From NCBI GenBank assembly GCA_036273515.1, contig DASUHM010000097.1:1-32271 (forward strand): 32,271 nucleotides of DNA. The letters run 5' to 3'. Below the pieces are notes generated by a model. The model did not search any database. It was not told the origin of the DNA and saw nothing but the letters and a program-made list of their open reading frames with translations. Source of the stretch: Gaiellales bacterium. Lineage in GTDB: Bacteria > Actinomycetota > Thermoleophilia > Gaiellales > JAICJC01. Positions within the stretch are counted from its first letter, which is position 1. The number at the start of each line of letters is the position of its first letter. A program made the translations under genes and the position numbers. Positions 22,753 to 30,015 of the stretch are shown here, piece by piece.

Positions 22753-23754
22753 CTACTGCGTGAGAGTGACAGTGTAGTCGGTGTTCTCGGAGGGGTTGTA
22801 GGCGCCGGTGACGTCGCCGGTGGAGGCGGTGTCTTGAAGGCCGACGAAGACGCCGGTGACGGTCTTGCCGTTGGCGGTGTAACCGGGCGCCGGGGTGATG
22901 ATGAACCAGGCGAAGCCGACGACTCGCACCCAGCCAGAGCCGTTCAGCCAGTTGGTGGCGCCGTTTGGATCTTCCACGATCGGGATCAAGACGAGCTGTT
23001 TGCTGGTGGGGTCGAGCAGTGTGGCTTGGCCGTTTGCGCCCCACTGAACGATCTGATTCACCGATTCCCAGGTGGTGATACGACTGTCGATCCCTTGGCG
23101 GGTGGGGCCGGCGTTCTGGCCTGGCTTCACGTCCAGATGCTCGCCGACGCTGACCGGGCAGGCGTTGAGATTGCCGTCAATCTCGTCGCGGTACGGGTTG
23201 GCGCCGTTGGGGACGGGGCAGTTGGCGTTGTTCACGTAGGGAAGTGACAGGGCGCCGTTGTTGGAGGAACTGTTGTCGGTGTAGATGGAATAGCTCTGGC
23301 CCGGCGTGTAGGTGCCCTTCATCACCCCCCAGGGCATGATGTCCTGGTTTGACGCGATCGTCTGGAACGACTGCAGCGTCGCTCGCGCGGTGGCGGTCAC
23401 CGTGACCGACGAGATCCCGAACACCTTGGTGAAGAACGTCGGCGCGCTGCGTGTTGCCGTAACACTGACGCTGTCGTTGTTCGTCAGGTCAGACGTGTTC
23501 GCGTAGGTGGCGGAGTCTCCCGCGGCGTCGTTTCGCCCGAACTCGGCTGCCGCCGTCGGCTGCGCCGTCCCCCAGCCGTTGGCAAGCTGGGACGCGCCCG
23601 CCAGCGCCGCCGCATCCGCCGCCGCCTGCAAGCTCTGTTTCGCATGCAGCCAGCTGCCCACGTCGATCGCACCGCCGGCGATCCCAATCACCGAGAACAT
23701 GAACACGACGACAAGCGGAAGCGTTTGCCCTCGACAACCGCGAACTCCATCCAT
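22753..23754 (-). CDS. TadE/TadG-like pilus assembly protein, orphan
   Basis: A 333-residue protein. The N-terminal MDGVRGCRGQTLPLVVVFMF starts a single membrane helix (to about residue 35) followed by DVGSWLHAKQSLQAAADAAA and LAGA, the standard TadG N-terminal pattern that anchors Flp-pilus minor components. The remaining 270 residues are Thr/Ser/Asn-rich and extracellular, including VSVTATRSAPTFFTKVFGIS, typical of TadE/G-like proteins. There are no other tad genes nearby. AGGTGAGG precedes the ATG (23752-23754). GC and codon use look slightly lower than in neighbouring genes, suggesting later acquisition. Confidence 0.85.
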   Translation of the reverse strand: MDGVRGCRGQTLPLVVVFMFSVIGIAGGAIDVGSWLHAKQSLQAAADAAALAGASQLANGWGTAQPTAAAEFGRNDAAGDSATYANTSDLTNNDSVSVTATRSAPTFFTKVFGISSVTVTATARATLQSFQTIASNQDIMPWGVMKGTYTPGQSYSIYTDNSSSNNGALSLPYVNNANCPVPNGANPYRDEIDGNLNACPVSVGEHLDVKPGQNAGPTRQGIDSRITTWESVNQIVQWGANGQATLLDPTSKQLVLIPIVEDPNGATNWLNGSGWVRVVGFAWFIITPAPGYTANGKTVTGVFVGLQDTASTGDVTGAYNPSENTDYTVTLTQ

Positions 23755-23924
23755 ACGAGCCTCACCTAGTAGGGCAGCCGACCAGACGCAAATCCCCCGC
23801 CCCCCTCCAATTCATCGACGACCACCGTCCTCCGCAGGACCCCCGCAAGGGGGAACTCGCGGACGTCGGCGGCGAGACGTGGGTGGCCCGCGAGCGGGAT
23901 GAGGACGGAAGGCCGCTTGGCTGG

Positions 23925-23962
23925 GGGATGGGCCGTGCAGGGATCGAACCTGCGACCTTGGG
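23925..23962 (-). repeat. Direct repeat of the tRNA-Lys 3' half (att-like site)
   Basis: Exactly 38 bases identical to 26103-26140 in the same orientation, covering the tRNA from the 3' strand of the anticodon stem through the T-arm to the acceptor end and two bases beyond. Identity stops abruptly on both sides. This is the classic trace of site-specific integration into a tRNA 3' end. Confidence 0.8.
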
Positions 23963-24252
23963 ATCAAACGTCTCCGACCGCTCGCAACGCCTCGCCACGT
24001 GCCGTCGGCATGCCTGCTCCAATCGCCCGGCATCGCCCCCGCACGCGCCATCCGTCAGCAGAGCGCTGGCGATGGTCGTGCCCCAACCACTTGCCAGGCG
24101 AGTCGGGCGGCTGTGAGCCTGGACTTGTGGTTGGGCGGCATCTGGTGGGCTGGCCGGGTGGCGCCGCGCGCGGGCGGCCCTTCGGGAGCGCCCGTCGTCG
24201 GTGCCGGCGGAGGCCGGAGTCGAAACTCCTGTTCGGCGCTCGGGGCGTTCGT

Positions 24253-24296
24253 ATGGCGCCCCGCCGCCCAGGGGAGCCGGGTTGGCGGGGCGCCAT
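24253..24296. terminator. 13-base-pair hairpin downstream of the Tat ferritin-like gene
   Basis: ATGGCGCCCCGCC (24253-24265) and GGCGGGGCGCCAT (24284-24296), perfect, with an 18-base loop. It lies 20 bases beyond the stop of the minus-strand gene at 24316, so a terminator is likely despite the lack of a T-tract. Confidence 0.5.
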
Positions 24297-24315
24297 GCGC
24301 ACGCGACCGGTCTGT

Positions 24316-25119
24316 CTAGCCGGTGGCGAGGTCGGGCAGGAAGGTGTTCAGGTCGGGGTCGTTGGGGGTGTGCTTCTTGACTTCGTTGAAGTCGTAGAAC
24401 TGGCCGGGGGACGCTCCCTTGGTGCCGAATCCAAAGCCGGCCGCTTCCAACTGGGCGACGGCGTCGAGGATGTGCTCGAAGCCGGGCTGGCCGCGATTGG
24501 GCGCGCCCGGCGCGGTCTCCTTGCCGTCCTCCTTCATGAACACACGATCGTTTCCGAGCAGTCCCAGCGACTGCCTGGCCAGAGCGCGATGGACGCCCTC
24601 GACCCCCATGAACTGGGCCGCGGTGATGGCCAACTGCGACTGGCCGCGATGGGCGAACGCCTCGGTGCCGATCAGGTAGGCGTTGACGAAGATCTGGTCG
24701 CCCACCTGGAGGGTGTTGAGGAAGTTGGTGCGGTTCGCAAAGACCGCGTCGGGGATCCAGATCTTGGTGGCGACCGCCTTGCCGCCCACCGATACCAGCA
24801 CCTGGTAGTGGATCAACTCCTCCCGCGCCGCCGCGCGAACGTTGCGCTGGGTAACCGGATCGCCACCCAGATGCTTCTGGAACCCGACCGTGTTCACGAT
24901 CGTCGCGAGCACCTCGGCCGATGTCGCCACCGTGAGGATGTTCGCGGTCGAGTTCTGGCTGCTGCTCGCAGCCCGAGCGATGCCCGGCATCGCCCCGATC
25001 AGCCCCATGCTGCCAAGCATGGCCGCGGTGCCGCCGACAAACTTGCGCCGCGTCGCCACCGACTTGTCCGCGTGGTCACGCTCAACCGCCAGCGCCACAC
25101 GCTCAAACGCATCCGACAT
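24316..25119 (-). CDS. Tat-exported ferritin-like protein
   Basis: A 267-residue protein. A twin-arginine signal, TRRKFVGGTAAMLGSMGLIG (RR at 24-25), ends near ARA-A at about residue 50. The mature part is helical with ferritin-like features: ILTVATSAEVLATIVNTVGF, AAREELIHYQVLVSVGG with an E..H pair, and FAHRGQSQLAITAAQFMGVEGVHRA with E.xxH. This is the Ferritin_2 (PF13668-like) pattern common in actinobacteria. It probably stores or oxidises metal, or protects against peroxide, outside the membrane. The ATG (25117-25119) has GGAGGAGG upstream, and a SigB/SigF-like promoter (25171-25195) precedes it. It is cargo of the tRNA-Lys island. Confidence 0.85.
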   Translation of the reverse strand: MSDAFERVALAVERDHADKSVATRRKFVGGTAAMLGSMGLIGAMPGIARAASSSQNSTANILTVATSAEVLATIVNTVGFQKHLGGDPVTQRNVRAAAREELIHYQVLVSVGGKAVATKIWIPDAVFANRTNFLNTLQVGDQIFVNAYLIGTEAFAHRGQSQLAITAAQFMGVEGVHRALARQSLGLLGNDRVFMKEDGKETAPGAPNRGQPGFEHILDAVAQLEAAGFGFGTKGASPGQFYDFNEVKKHTPNDPDLNTFLPDLATG

Positions 25120-25170
25120 CCCGTCCTCCTCCTACTCCGGTAGGGCCTCACCGACCAGCAGGACCGGGAG

Positions 25171-25195
25171 ATACCCGAAAAAGGTAAACCTCAAC
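25171..25195 (-). promoter_or_regulatory. SigB/SigF-like promoter for the Tat ferritin-like gene
   Basis: Minus strand GTTG (25192-25195), 15 bases, GGGTAT (25171-25176). The -10 is the exact SigB consensus; the -35 differs at one base from GTTT. It lies 51 bases before the ATG. Confidence 0.55.
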
Positions 25196-25366
25196 CTCTG
25201 GTTGGAATCACCCGCTCGCCCGGCGAACCGACCCGAGTCGAGGGGCGAATCCCGCCGGGCGGGCGGCGCAGGCGTGGCTTCGGCCTTGCCGATCAGCAGC
25301 GCCGCCCGCCTCTAACGCCCACAACCCGGTTGACCCACGACCGCGAGCCGGCCCGGCCGGCCCCGT

Positions 25367-25747
25367 CTAGTTCTCCTGACCCGCCAGGAGGAGCTGCTGC
25401 TTGGCTTGCTCGGTCGACTGGGCGATCACCAAGCTTGTCTCGGCCGACGCGAGCTCGATCAGCTTGCGGATCCCCGCTGGAGCCGAGTCGGACACAACGA
25501 GCGCGACAGGAACACTCCGCGCTGCCAGCGCGCTTCGCGCGTTCAGCATCGCATGGACGACCGTGGAGTCCATGAACGTCGCCCGCGTGACGTCGAACAC
25601 CAGTGGGTTGCCGGACTCGATCAGAGTGGCGAGCTTCGTGGCGAGGAGTCGCTGGCTCGCCAAGTCGTGCTCGCCGAGCAGCCGCACGATCGAAAGCCCG
25701 TCCTCGACCGCAACCTCGATGTCACCCGCGTCGTACATACCGGGCAT
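25367..25747 (-). CDS. STAS-domain protein (anti-anti-sigma factor-like)
   Basis: About 126 residues from the ATG at 25745-25747 (MPGMYDAGDIEVAVEDG); an ATG at 25736-25738 or a TTG at 25780 are alternatives. IVRLLGEHDLASQRLLATKL is strand 1 and helix 1; LVFDVTRATFMDSTVVHAML has S61 at the phosphorylatable position. A second STAS protein in this window, but it lies inside the tRNA-Lys island, with a housekeeping-type promoter rather than the SigB type. It may feed a different kinase, or titrate the same sigma pathway. Confidence 0.8.
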   Translation of the reverse strand: MPGMYDAGDIEVAVEDGLSIVRLLGEHDLASQRLLATKLATLIESGNPLVFDVTRATFMDSTVVHAMLNARSALAARSVPVALVVSDSAPAGIRKLIELASAETSLVIAQSTEQAKQQLLLAGQEN

Positions 25748-25751
25748 GCCG

Positions 25752-25780
25752 TACCTATTCCCCTCCAGCGCCAGCGTCAA
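25752..25780 (-). promoter_or_regulatory. Candidate SigA-type promoter for the island STAS gene
   Basis: Minus strand TTGACG (25775-25780), 17 bases, TAGGTA (25752-25757). The predicted start of transcription falls at or a few bases into the first ATG, so translation may be leaderless or begin at the second ATG (25738). Confidence 0.45.
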
Positions 25781-26102
25781 CCGGGCTTGCCGGGACGACC
25801 GGCCGAGCCTTTACAGGCTCCGGCGTCACCACCACCACGGCCGCGCGCGGGCGAGCTCGCGGATCGGGACGAGACAGGCAAGGCCGAATACGAGGCGCTC
25901 ATGAGACCATCACCCAGCGGCCCTTCGGGCCGCCTGAGGCCAGTCGGCCAGGTGTTCACAAGGGCGCGCCGGCCGGCCGCGGAACAATCGAGGAAACCAA
26001 CCAAGCCTCACTAAACCGGGGCGCTTCAATCGACCTCGCCAACGGCCGCGTGTCCATCCGCCGCGCCCGCATCCAGGTGCGGTACGAGATCGCATGGTCA
26101 GC
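25781..26102. other. Interval without a recognisable gene
   Basis: About 320 bases between the STAS promoter and tRNA-Lys. Short open stretches exist on both strands but none has a ribosome site with a family-like product. It forms the tRNA-proximal part of the island, where an integrase or excisionase gene would be expected; none is seen. Confidence 0.5.
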
Positions 26103-26140
26103 GATGGGCCGTGCAGGGATCGAACCTGCGACCTTGGGAT
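26103..26140 (-). repeat. Direct repeat within tRNA-Lys (partner of 23925-23962)
   Basis: The tRNA-side copy of the 38-base att-like repeat. The two copies delimit about 2.2 kb carrying the ferritin-like and STAS genes. Confidence 0.8.
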
Positions 26141-26177
26141 TAAAAGTCCCCTGCTCTACCAGCTGAGCTAACGGCCC
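26105..26177 (-). tRNA. tRNA-Lys (anticodon TTT)
   Basis: Read on the minus strand: acceptor GGGCCGT (26171-26177) pairs with ACGGCCC (26106-26112); D-arm GCTCAGCTGGTAGAGC; anticodon stem GGGGA/TCCCA (one mismatch/wobble) with loop CTTTTAA, anticodon TTT; T-arm GCAGG-TTCGATC-CCTGC; discriminator A at 26105. CCA is not encoded. Its 3' half is duplicated at 23925-23962. Confidence 0.95.
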
Positions 26178-26214
26178 CGAGGGCCGCGAAGTCTACGTGG
26201 TAGCGTCCGCGCCG

Positions 26215-26823
26215 ATGCTGCGGATCGGCCATCGCGGAGCCGCGGCGCTCGCCCCCGAGAACACCGTCGCGGCCGTCGAGGCGGCCGTCGCGACCGGGGT
26301 GGACGGGATCGAGTTCGACGTCTGCCCGGGGCTCGTCGTCGCGCACGATCGCGGCCGGCCCGGCCCGCAGCTCGCCGGCTTCCTGGCCGACGTCGGCGAG
26401 ATCCTGCCGGCGGACGCGCTGCTCGTCGTCGACCTGAAGACCGCCGGCTACGAGGCGGAGGCGCTGGCCGCATGCCGTGACGCCGGCGTGGCCCAGCGGT
26501 GCGTCTTCTCGACGTCGGAGTTCGCGGCGCTCGCGCGGCTGAACGACGTGGCCCGCACGAGCGCGACGCTCTCGGCCGGGCGGGCCTGGCTGCTCCCGGG
26601 CCGGCGCGCCCCCGCGGTCGCGATGTACCACCGCTCGGGCGCGCGGGACGCGACCGTCCGCCACGACACGGTCACGGAGGAGCTCGTCGAGGCCGTGCAC
26701 GCGCGCGAGGGGCGCGTCTATGCGTGGACGGTGAACAACCGCGCGGGGATCGAGCGGATGCGCGCACTGGGCGTCGACGGGGTGATCACCGACGATCCGC
26801 GCCTCTTCCAGCCGGCACGTTAA
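26215..26823 (+). CDS. Glycerophosphodiester phosphodiesterase family protein (short form)
   Basis: A 202-residue GDPD barrel from the ATG at 26215 (MLRIGHRGAAALAPENTVAA); a GTG at 26197 would add six residues. GHRG...PENT is the catalytic N-terminal motif with the histidine; GIEFDV supplies the metal-binding Glu and Asp; VVAHDRG the second histidine; the end has VYAWTVNN and GVDGVITDDP. The family hydrolyses glycerophosphodiesters to glycerol-3-phosphate and an alcohol. It is shorter than the usual 230-250 residues because the segment after the second histidine is trimmed. No signal peptide, so cytoplasmic. It is divergent from tRNA-Lys. Confidence 0.88.
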   Translation: MLRIGHRGAAALAPENTVAAVEAAVATGVDGIEFDVCPGLVVAHDRGRPGPQLAGFLADVGEILPADALLVVDLKTAGYEAEALAACRDAGVAQRCVFSTSEFAALARLNDVARTSATLSAGRAWLLPGRRAPAVAMYHRSGARDATVRHDTVTEELVEAVHAREGRVYAWTVNNRAGIERMRALGVDGVITDDPRLFQPAR

Positions 26824-26894
26824 GGCCCCGTGTGCATGGCCCAATCGCGCCGCCGCCTGTGCAATAGTGGGGAACCGAGCCCGGTTTCCGGGCG

Positions 26895-26900
26895 TATTAT
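26895..26900 (+). promoter_or_regulatory. -10 element for the 59-residue protein
   Basis: TATTAT, nearly consensus for housekeeping sigma and conspicuous in this GC-rich sequence, 15 bases before the ATG at 26916. No clear -35 was seen. Confidence 0.4.
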
Positions 26901-26915
26901 CTTCGTAGAGACGCA

Positions 26916-27095
26916 ATGACTCCGACGGCCGACACAATCACGCAATTTCCGCTCTCGCAGCGGGTGGTCTGGCTGCGCTACCTCGAACGGACGCGCGAGG
27001 CAGGCGACGATTACGCCGAGGTCGAGGAGGCCGCGTGGGACGAGCTGCAGAAGGCGCTCGCGCGGATCCCGGGCTCGCCCGAAGACGCGGCGTAA
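26916..27095 (+). CDS. Small acidic protein of 59 residues, unknown
   Basis: MTPTADTITQFPLSQRVVWL, then RYLERTREAGDDYAEVEEAA and WDELQKALARIPGSPEDAA. It has uniform codon use matching the neighbouring genes, looks like a helical soluble protein, and ends in TAA. A TATTAT box sits upstream, and the leader is short with no strong ribosome site. Family not recognised. tRNA-Glu follows 21 bases downstream. Confidence 0.6.
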   Translation: MTPTADTITQFPLSQRVVWLRYLERTREAGDDYAEVEEAAWDELQKALARIPGSPEDAA

Positions 27096-27116
27096 ACGTC
27101 GGTATTCTGCTCGCGC

Positions 27117-27189
27117 GCCCCCATCGGCTAGTGGCCTAGGCCCCCGCCCTTTCAAGGCGGTAACACGGGTTCGAATCCCGTTGGGGGTA
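27117..27189 (+). tRNA. tRNA-Glu (anticodon TTC)
   Basis: Acceptor GCCCCCA (27117-27123) pairs with TGGGGGT (27182-27188); D-arm GGCTAGTGGCCTAGGCC; anticodon stem CCGCC/GGCGG with loop CTTTCAA, anticodon TTC; T-arm ACGGG-TTCGAAT-CCCGT; discriminator A27189, no encoded CCA. A TATTCT box at 27103-27108 is a suitable -10. The 3' end sequence recurs at 31255-31268. Confidence 0.95.
27175..27188 (+). repeat. att-like core at the tRNA-Glu 3' end
   Basis: TCCCGTTGGGGGTA, the 3' strand of the T-stem and acceptor, repeated at 31255-31268. The upstream GGTTCGAAT is also shared, but the other copy has five extra bases between. Confidence 0.6.
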
Positions 27190-27193
27190 TTGG

Positions 27194-27209
27194 CACGCCC
27201 CACGGCGTG
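27194..27209 (+). terminator. Short hairpin after tRNA-Glu
   Basis: CACGCC (27194-27199), CCAC loop, GGCGTG (27204-27209), five bases after the tRNA. A possible tRNA terminator; short, no T-tract. Confidence 0.35.
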
Positions 27210-27270
27210 GATGTGATCCGCGAGAATGTCCCGGTCAACGCGGTGAGCTCGGTCGTAGAGTCAGCATCCG

Positions 27271-27945
27271 CTAGTCGATGCTGTCGTTGGGGCGGACGAG
27301 GCCGGTCTGGTACGCGAGTGCGACGAGTTGAGCGCGGTCGCGGACGGCGAGCTTCATCATCGCTCGGTTGACATGCGTTTTGACCGTGAGAGGTGAGAGG
27401 AACAGCCGCTTGGCGATGTCGTCGTTGGAGAGGCCGTGGGCGGCGAGTGCCATCATCTCGCGCTCTCGGGTGGTGAGCTCGTCGAGCACACTTTCGGGGA
27501 TCGCAGTCCCGGTGCCGGCGGTTGCGAACTCGGCCAGCAGCGCCTGGGTGGCTTTCGGTGAGAGCAATGCTTCCCCGCCGGCGACGGTGCGGATCGCGTC
27601 GAGCAGGTCGGTGGGCTCGATGCCCTTGCTCACGAAGCCACTGGCGCCGGCGCGTACTGCCTCGACGACGTATGCGTCGGTCTCGAAGGTTGTGAGCACG
27701 ACGACCTTGACGCCGGCCAGGTCGTCGTCGCCGGTGATCGCGCGGGTGGCTGCGAGGCCGTCCATGCCGGGCATGCGGATGTCCATGAGTACGACGTCGG
27801 CGCGGGTGGAGCGGGCAAGGCGGACGGCTTGCTCGCCGGTGCTGGCTTCGCCCACCACCTCGAGGTCCTCCGCGGAGTCGATCAGCATGCGAAAGCCGGA
27901 GCGGATCAGCGCCTGATCGTCGGCGAGCACGACCCGGATGGTCAT
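27271..27945 (-). CDS. NarL/LuxR-family response regulator
   Basis: A 224-residue regulator from the ATG at 27943-27945, overlapping the kinase stop as TGATG (a GTG one codon earlier is also possible). Receiver domain 1-120: acidic pair D9/D10 (VVLADDQ), phospho-acceptor D55 in VVLMDIRMPGMDG, and the conserved T and K in VVLTTFET and GFVSKG. A linker, then the LuxR helix-turn-helix at about 150-210 (LTTREREMMALAAHGLSNDD and IAKRLFLSPLTVKTHVNRAM). It partners the upstream kinase and most likely regulates the adjacent ABC transporter genes. Confidence 0.95.
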   Translation of the reverse strand: MTIRVVLADDQALIRSGFRMLIDSAEDLEVVGEASTGEQAVRLARSTRADVVLMDIRMPGMDGLAATRAITGDDDLAGVKVVVLTTFETDAYVVEAVRAGASGFVSKGIEPTDLLDAIRTVAGGEALLSPKATQALLAEFATAGTGTAIPESVLDELTTREREMMALAAHGLSNDDIAKRLFLSPLTVKTHVNRAMMKLAVRDRAQLVALAYQTGLVRPNDSID

Positions 27946-29108
27946 CACGGCGCCTCGACGTTCGGGAAGTGGGCGCGGACGGCGAACCGGTTCGCGCCCT
28001 CGGGACCGACGTGGAGAGAACCGCCGGCAGTCAGAACGCGCTCTCGCATCCCGATCAGCCCGAAGCCGCCCGGCTGCAAGGACGCTTCGGGCGCGGCGTC
28101 AGTTTCCGGCGCGGGGGCGCCGAGCCGGTTCACGATCTCGACGTCGACGCCCTCAGGGGCGTGTCTGATCCTGAGTCGCACGTGGCCGTCGCCGTGCTTG
28201 TGGGCATTCGTGAGCCCTTCCTGGACGATGCGGTACAACGCGAGCTGCGTGCTGTCGGTGACGATGCGGGGAGCGCCGCTCGTCTCGTACTCCACCGCGA
28301 GACCGGCGTCTCGGTACGAGCCGATCAGCATGGATAGCTGGGTGAGCGTCGGCGCAGGCTCCATCGGGGCGTCGGCCTCGCCGGCGGTGCGGAGCACGTT
28401 GACGATGCGACCCAGCTCGTCGAGCGCGGCCTGAGCCGACGAACGCACGACACGCAGCGCAGCCGCGGCATCGTCGGGTCGAGATCGCATGAGGTGCTCC
28501 GCCGCGCCGGCCTGGACGTTGACGACCGCGATGCGGTGGGCGACCACGTCGTGAACCTCACGGGCGATGTGCAGCCGTTCCTCGGCGACCCGGCGGCGGG
28601 CCTCCTCTTCCCGGTTCTCCTCGGCGCGTCGCGCGCGCTCTTCCGCTGCGGCGATCGCGGCGCGCCGGGTGCGAAACACGTCGCCGGCAGCCACCGCCAG
28701 CGCTGGCCACGCGACAGCTGCGAGCAGCTGCGGACCGAGCAGACCGTGCGGGGCTAGGATCGCGACCGTTGCCAGGAACGCGAGCAGCGTGGCGATTCCT
28801 GCGTAAATGCTGGTTGTCCGCTCGTACCGGTCGGCCACGGTGAAGACGAGCACGATGACCACGGCGATCAGCCCGTTCGGGCGTCCCATCACGGCAATCG
28901 ATCCGACGAGCGCCACGATCCCCGCCGCGAGGACGGGGATCGGAGCGCGGCGCCGGAGGAGGATGAGCGTCACGCTCACCACGATGACGATGCCGTCGAC
29001 GATGCCGACAGTGCCGTTCGAGAGCGCCCCGGCGATCGTCGGTGGCACGCATACGATGGCCAACACCGCGTCGGTAAGCCGCTCCCGCCGCGTGGTCGTG
29101 GCAGCCAT
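27945..29108 (-). CDS. NarL-type (HisKA_3) sensor histidine kinase
   Basis: A 387-residue membrane kinase. Residues 10-145 form about five or six membrane segments with no large sensor loop, so it probably senses within or close to the membrane, often a lipid- or envelope-active agent. A coiled linker (AAEERARRAEENREEEARRR) leads to the dimerisation domain, ERLHIAREVHDVVAHR, with H186 as phospho-acceptor. The ATPase domain has the N-box EGLTNAHKHG and G-box GGFGLIGMRERV. The ATG is at 29106-29108. It lies 30 bases from the permease stop and overlaps the regulator. Confidence 0.93.
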   Translation of the reverse strand: MAATTTRRERLTDAVLAIVCVPPTIAGALSNGTVGIVDGIVIVVSVTLILLRRRAPIPVLAAGIVALVGSIAVMGRPNGLIAVVIVLVFTVADRYERTTSIYAGIATLLAFLATVAILAPHGLLGPQLLAAVAWPALAVAAGDVFRTRRAAIAAAEERARRAEENREEEARRRVAEERLHIAREVHDVVAHRIAVVNVQAGAAEHLMRSRPDDAAAALRVVRSSAQAALDELGRIVNVLRTAGEADAPMEPAPTLTQLSMLIGSYRDAGLAVEYETSGAPRIVTDSTQLALYRIVQEGLTNAHKHGDGHVRLRIRHAPEGVDVEIVNRLGAPAPETDAAPEASLQPGGFGLIGMRERVLTAGGSLHVGPEGANRFAVRAHFPNVEAP

Positions 29109-29138
29109 TTCGCAAGCCTACCGAGGCGTGACCCGCAC

Positions 29139-30014
29139 TCAGGCGTCGCGGCGGCGGAGCGTCGCCGCTGCGGCGCCGAGCAGGGCGACCACCCAGACCA
29201 CGAGAACGAGGAACCCGAGCCCTGGCGATAGCAGGGTGTCGGGCGACGTCACGCTCATCATCGCGTCACCGGCCTTGCTGGGGAGGATCTCGGTGAGCGT
29301 GTCGCCGAGCGAACCCGGCAGCAGACCCACCAGGACCGGCGCCAGCAGCAGCAGGCCGACCAGGACGCCGATCGCCGAGGCCGTGCTGCGCAGAAGGAAC
29401 CCGAGGGCGATGCCGATAAGCGCGACGCAGCAGCCGTAGAAGCCGACGGCCAGCACGGCTCGCAACACGCCCGGATCCCCGATTGCATAGGTGGCGAAGC
29501 TGCCGCGATAGACCGCGGTCCCGGCAAAGAAGGCAGCGAAGGCGCCCGCTGTCATGGCGAGCCACGTCACGCCGCCGAACACCATCGCCTTCGCCCGCAG
29601 CACCAGCGTCCGGCGACCGACCGCTGCGAACATCGTGCGGATGAGGCCGCTCGTGTACTCGCTCGCCACGAACAGGGCGCCGAGCACACCGATAACCAAC
29701 TGGCTGAGGTTGATGCCCCCGAAGATCAGCGAGAAGGAGTCCGAGGCGGCGCCACCCGGCCCACCGGCGCCGCCCGGGCCCTGGCCGCTGTCGCCGAGGG
29801 CCGCAAACAGCGTGCCGAGCAGGACCAGCACGACGGCGGCGGCGGCAATGCCGATGAGATTGCTCCGCACCGATCGCAGCTTGATCCACTCGGACTTCAT
29901 GACCGCCCACTGGGTAACACGATGCCCGAGGCGCTCGCGCTCGAAGGCGGGGGCGATGGTGGCCGTCGCTCCGGCCCGGGTGTCGATGGTCTTAGGGTCG
30001 AGTGTCGTGGTCAT
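29139..30014 (-). CDS. ABC-2 type transporter permease
   Basis: A 291-residue protein with six predicted helices. After an N-terminal cytoplasmic segment comes KSEWIKLRSVRSNLIGIAAA, the common start of ABC-2 permeases in actinobacterial drug/bacteriocin-type exporters. A glycine-rich loop (about residues 77-92, GQGPGGAGGPGGAA) is unusual. EYTSGLIRTMFAAVGRR is the conserved coupling-region motif. The gene begins one base after the ATPase stop, and works with it as an exporter. Confidence 0.9.
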   Translation of the reverse strand: MTTTLDPKTIDTRAGATATIAPAFERERLGHRVTQWAVMKSEWIKLRSVRSNLIGIAAAAVVLVLLGTLFAALGDSGQGPGGAGGPGGAASDSFSLIFGGINLSQLVIGVLGALFVASEYTSGLIRTMFAAVGRRTLVLRAKAMVFGGVTWLAMTAGAFAAFFAGTAVYRGSFATYAIGDPGVLRAVLAVGFYGCCVALIGIALGFLLRSTASAIGVLVGLLLLAPVLVGLLPGSLGDTLTEILPSKAGDAMMSVTSPDTLLSPGLGFLVLVVWVVALLGAAAATLRRRDA

Positions 30015-30015
30015 G

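Larger units (their letters stand above)
23755..24315. other. Gene-free interval with a tRNA-Lys fragment and a hairpin
   Basis: No convincing coding region. It holds a 38-base copy of the 3' half of tRNA-Lys (23925-23962) and a 13-base-pair hairpin (24253-24296). Apparent reading frames containing MGRAGIEPATLG are antisense readings of tRNA sequence. The rest is GC-rich with no recognisable remnant. Confidence 0.6.

Noticed and set aside
23883-24116. Small reading frames containing MGRAGIEPATLG
   Set aside because: These are translations of the antisense of tRNA sequence, a common annotation artefact.
24205-24245. Possible second tRNA fragment (GGAGTCGAAACTCC)
   Set aside because: The stem is four pairs around a six-base loop, not a proper T-arm, and no acceptor or anticodon arm is found.
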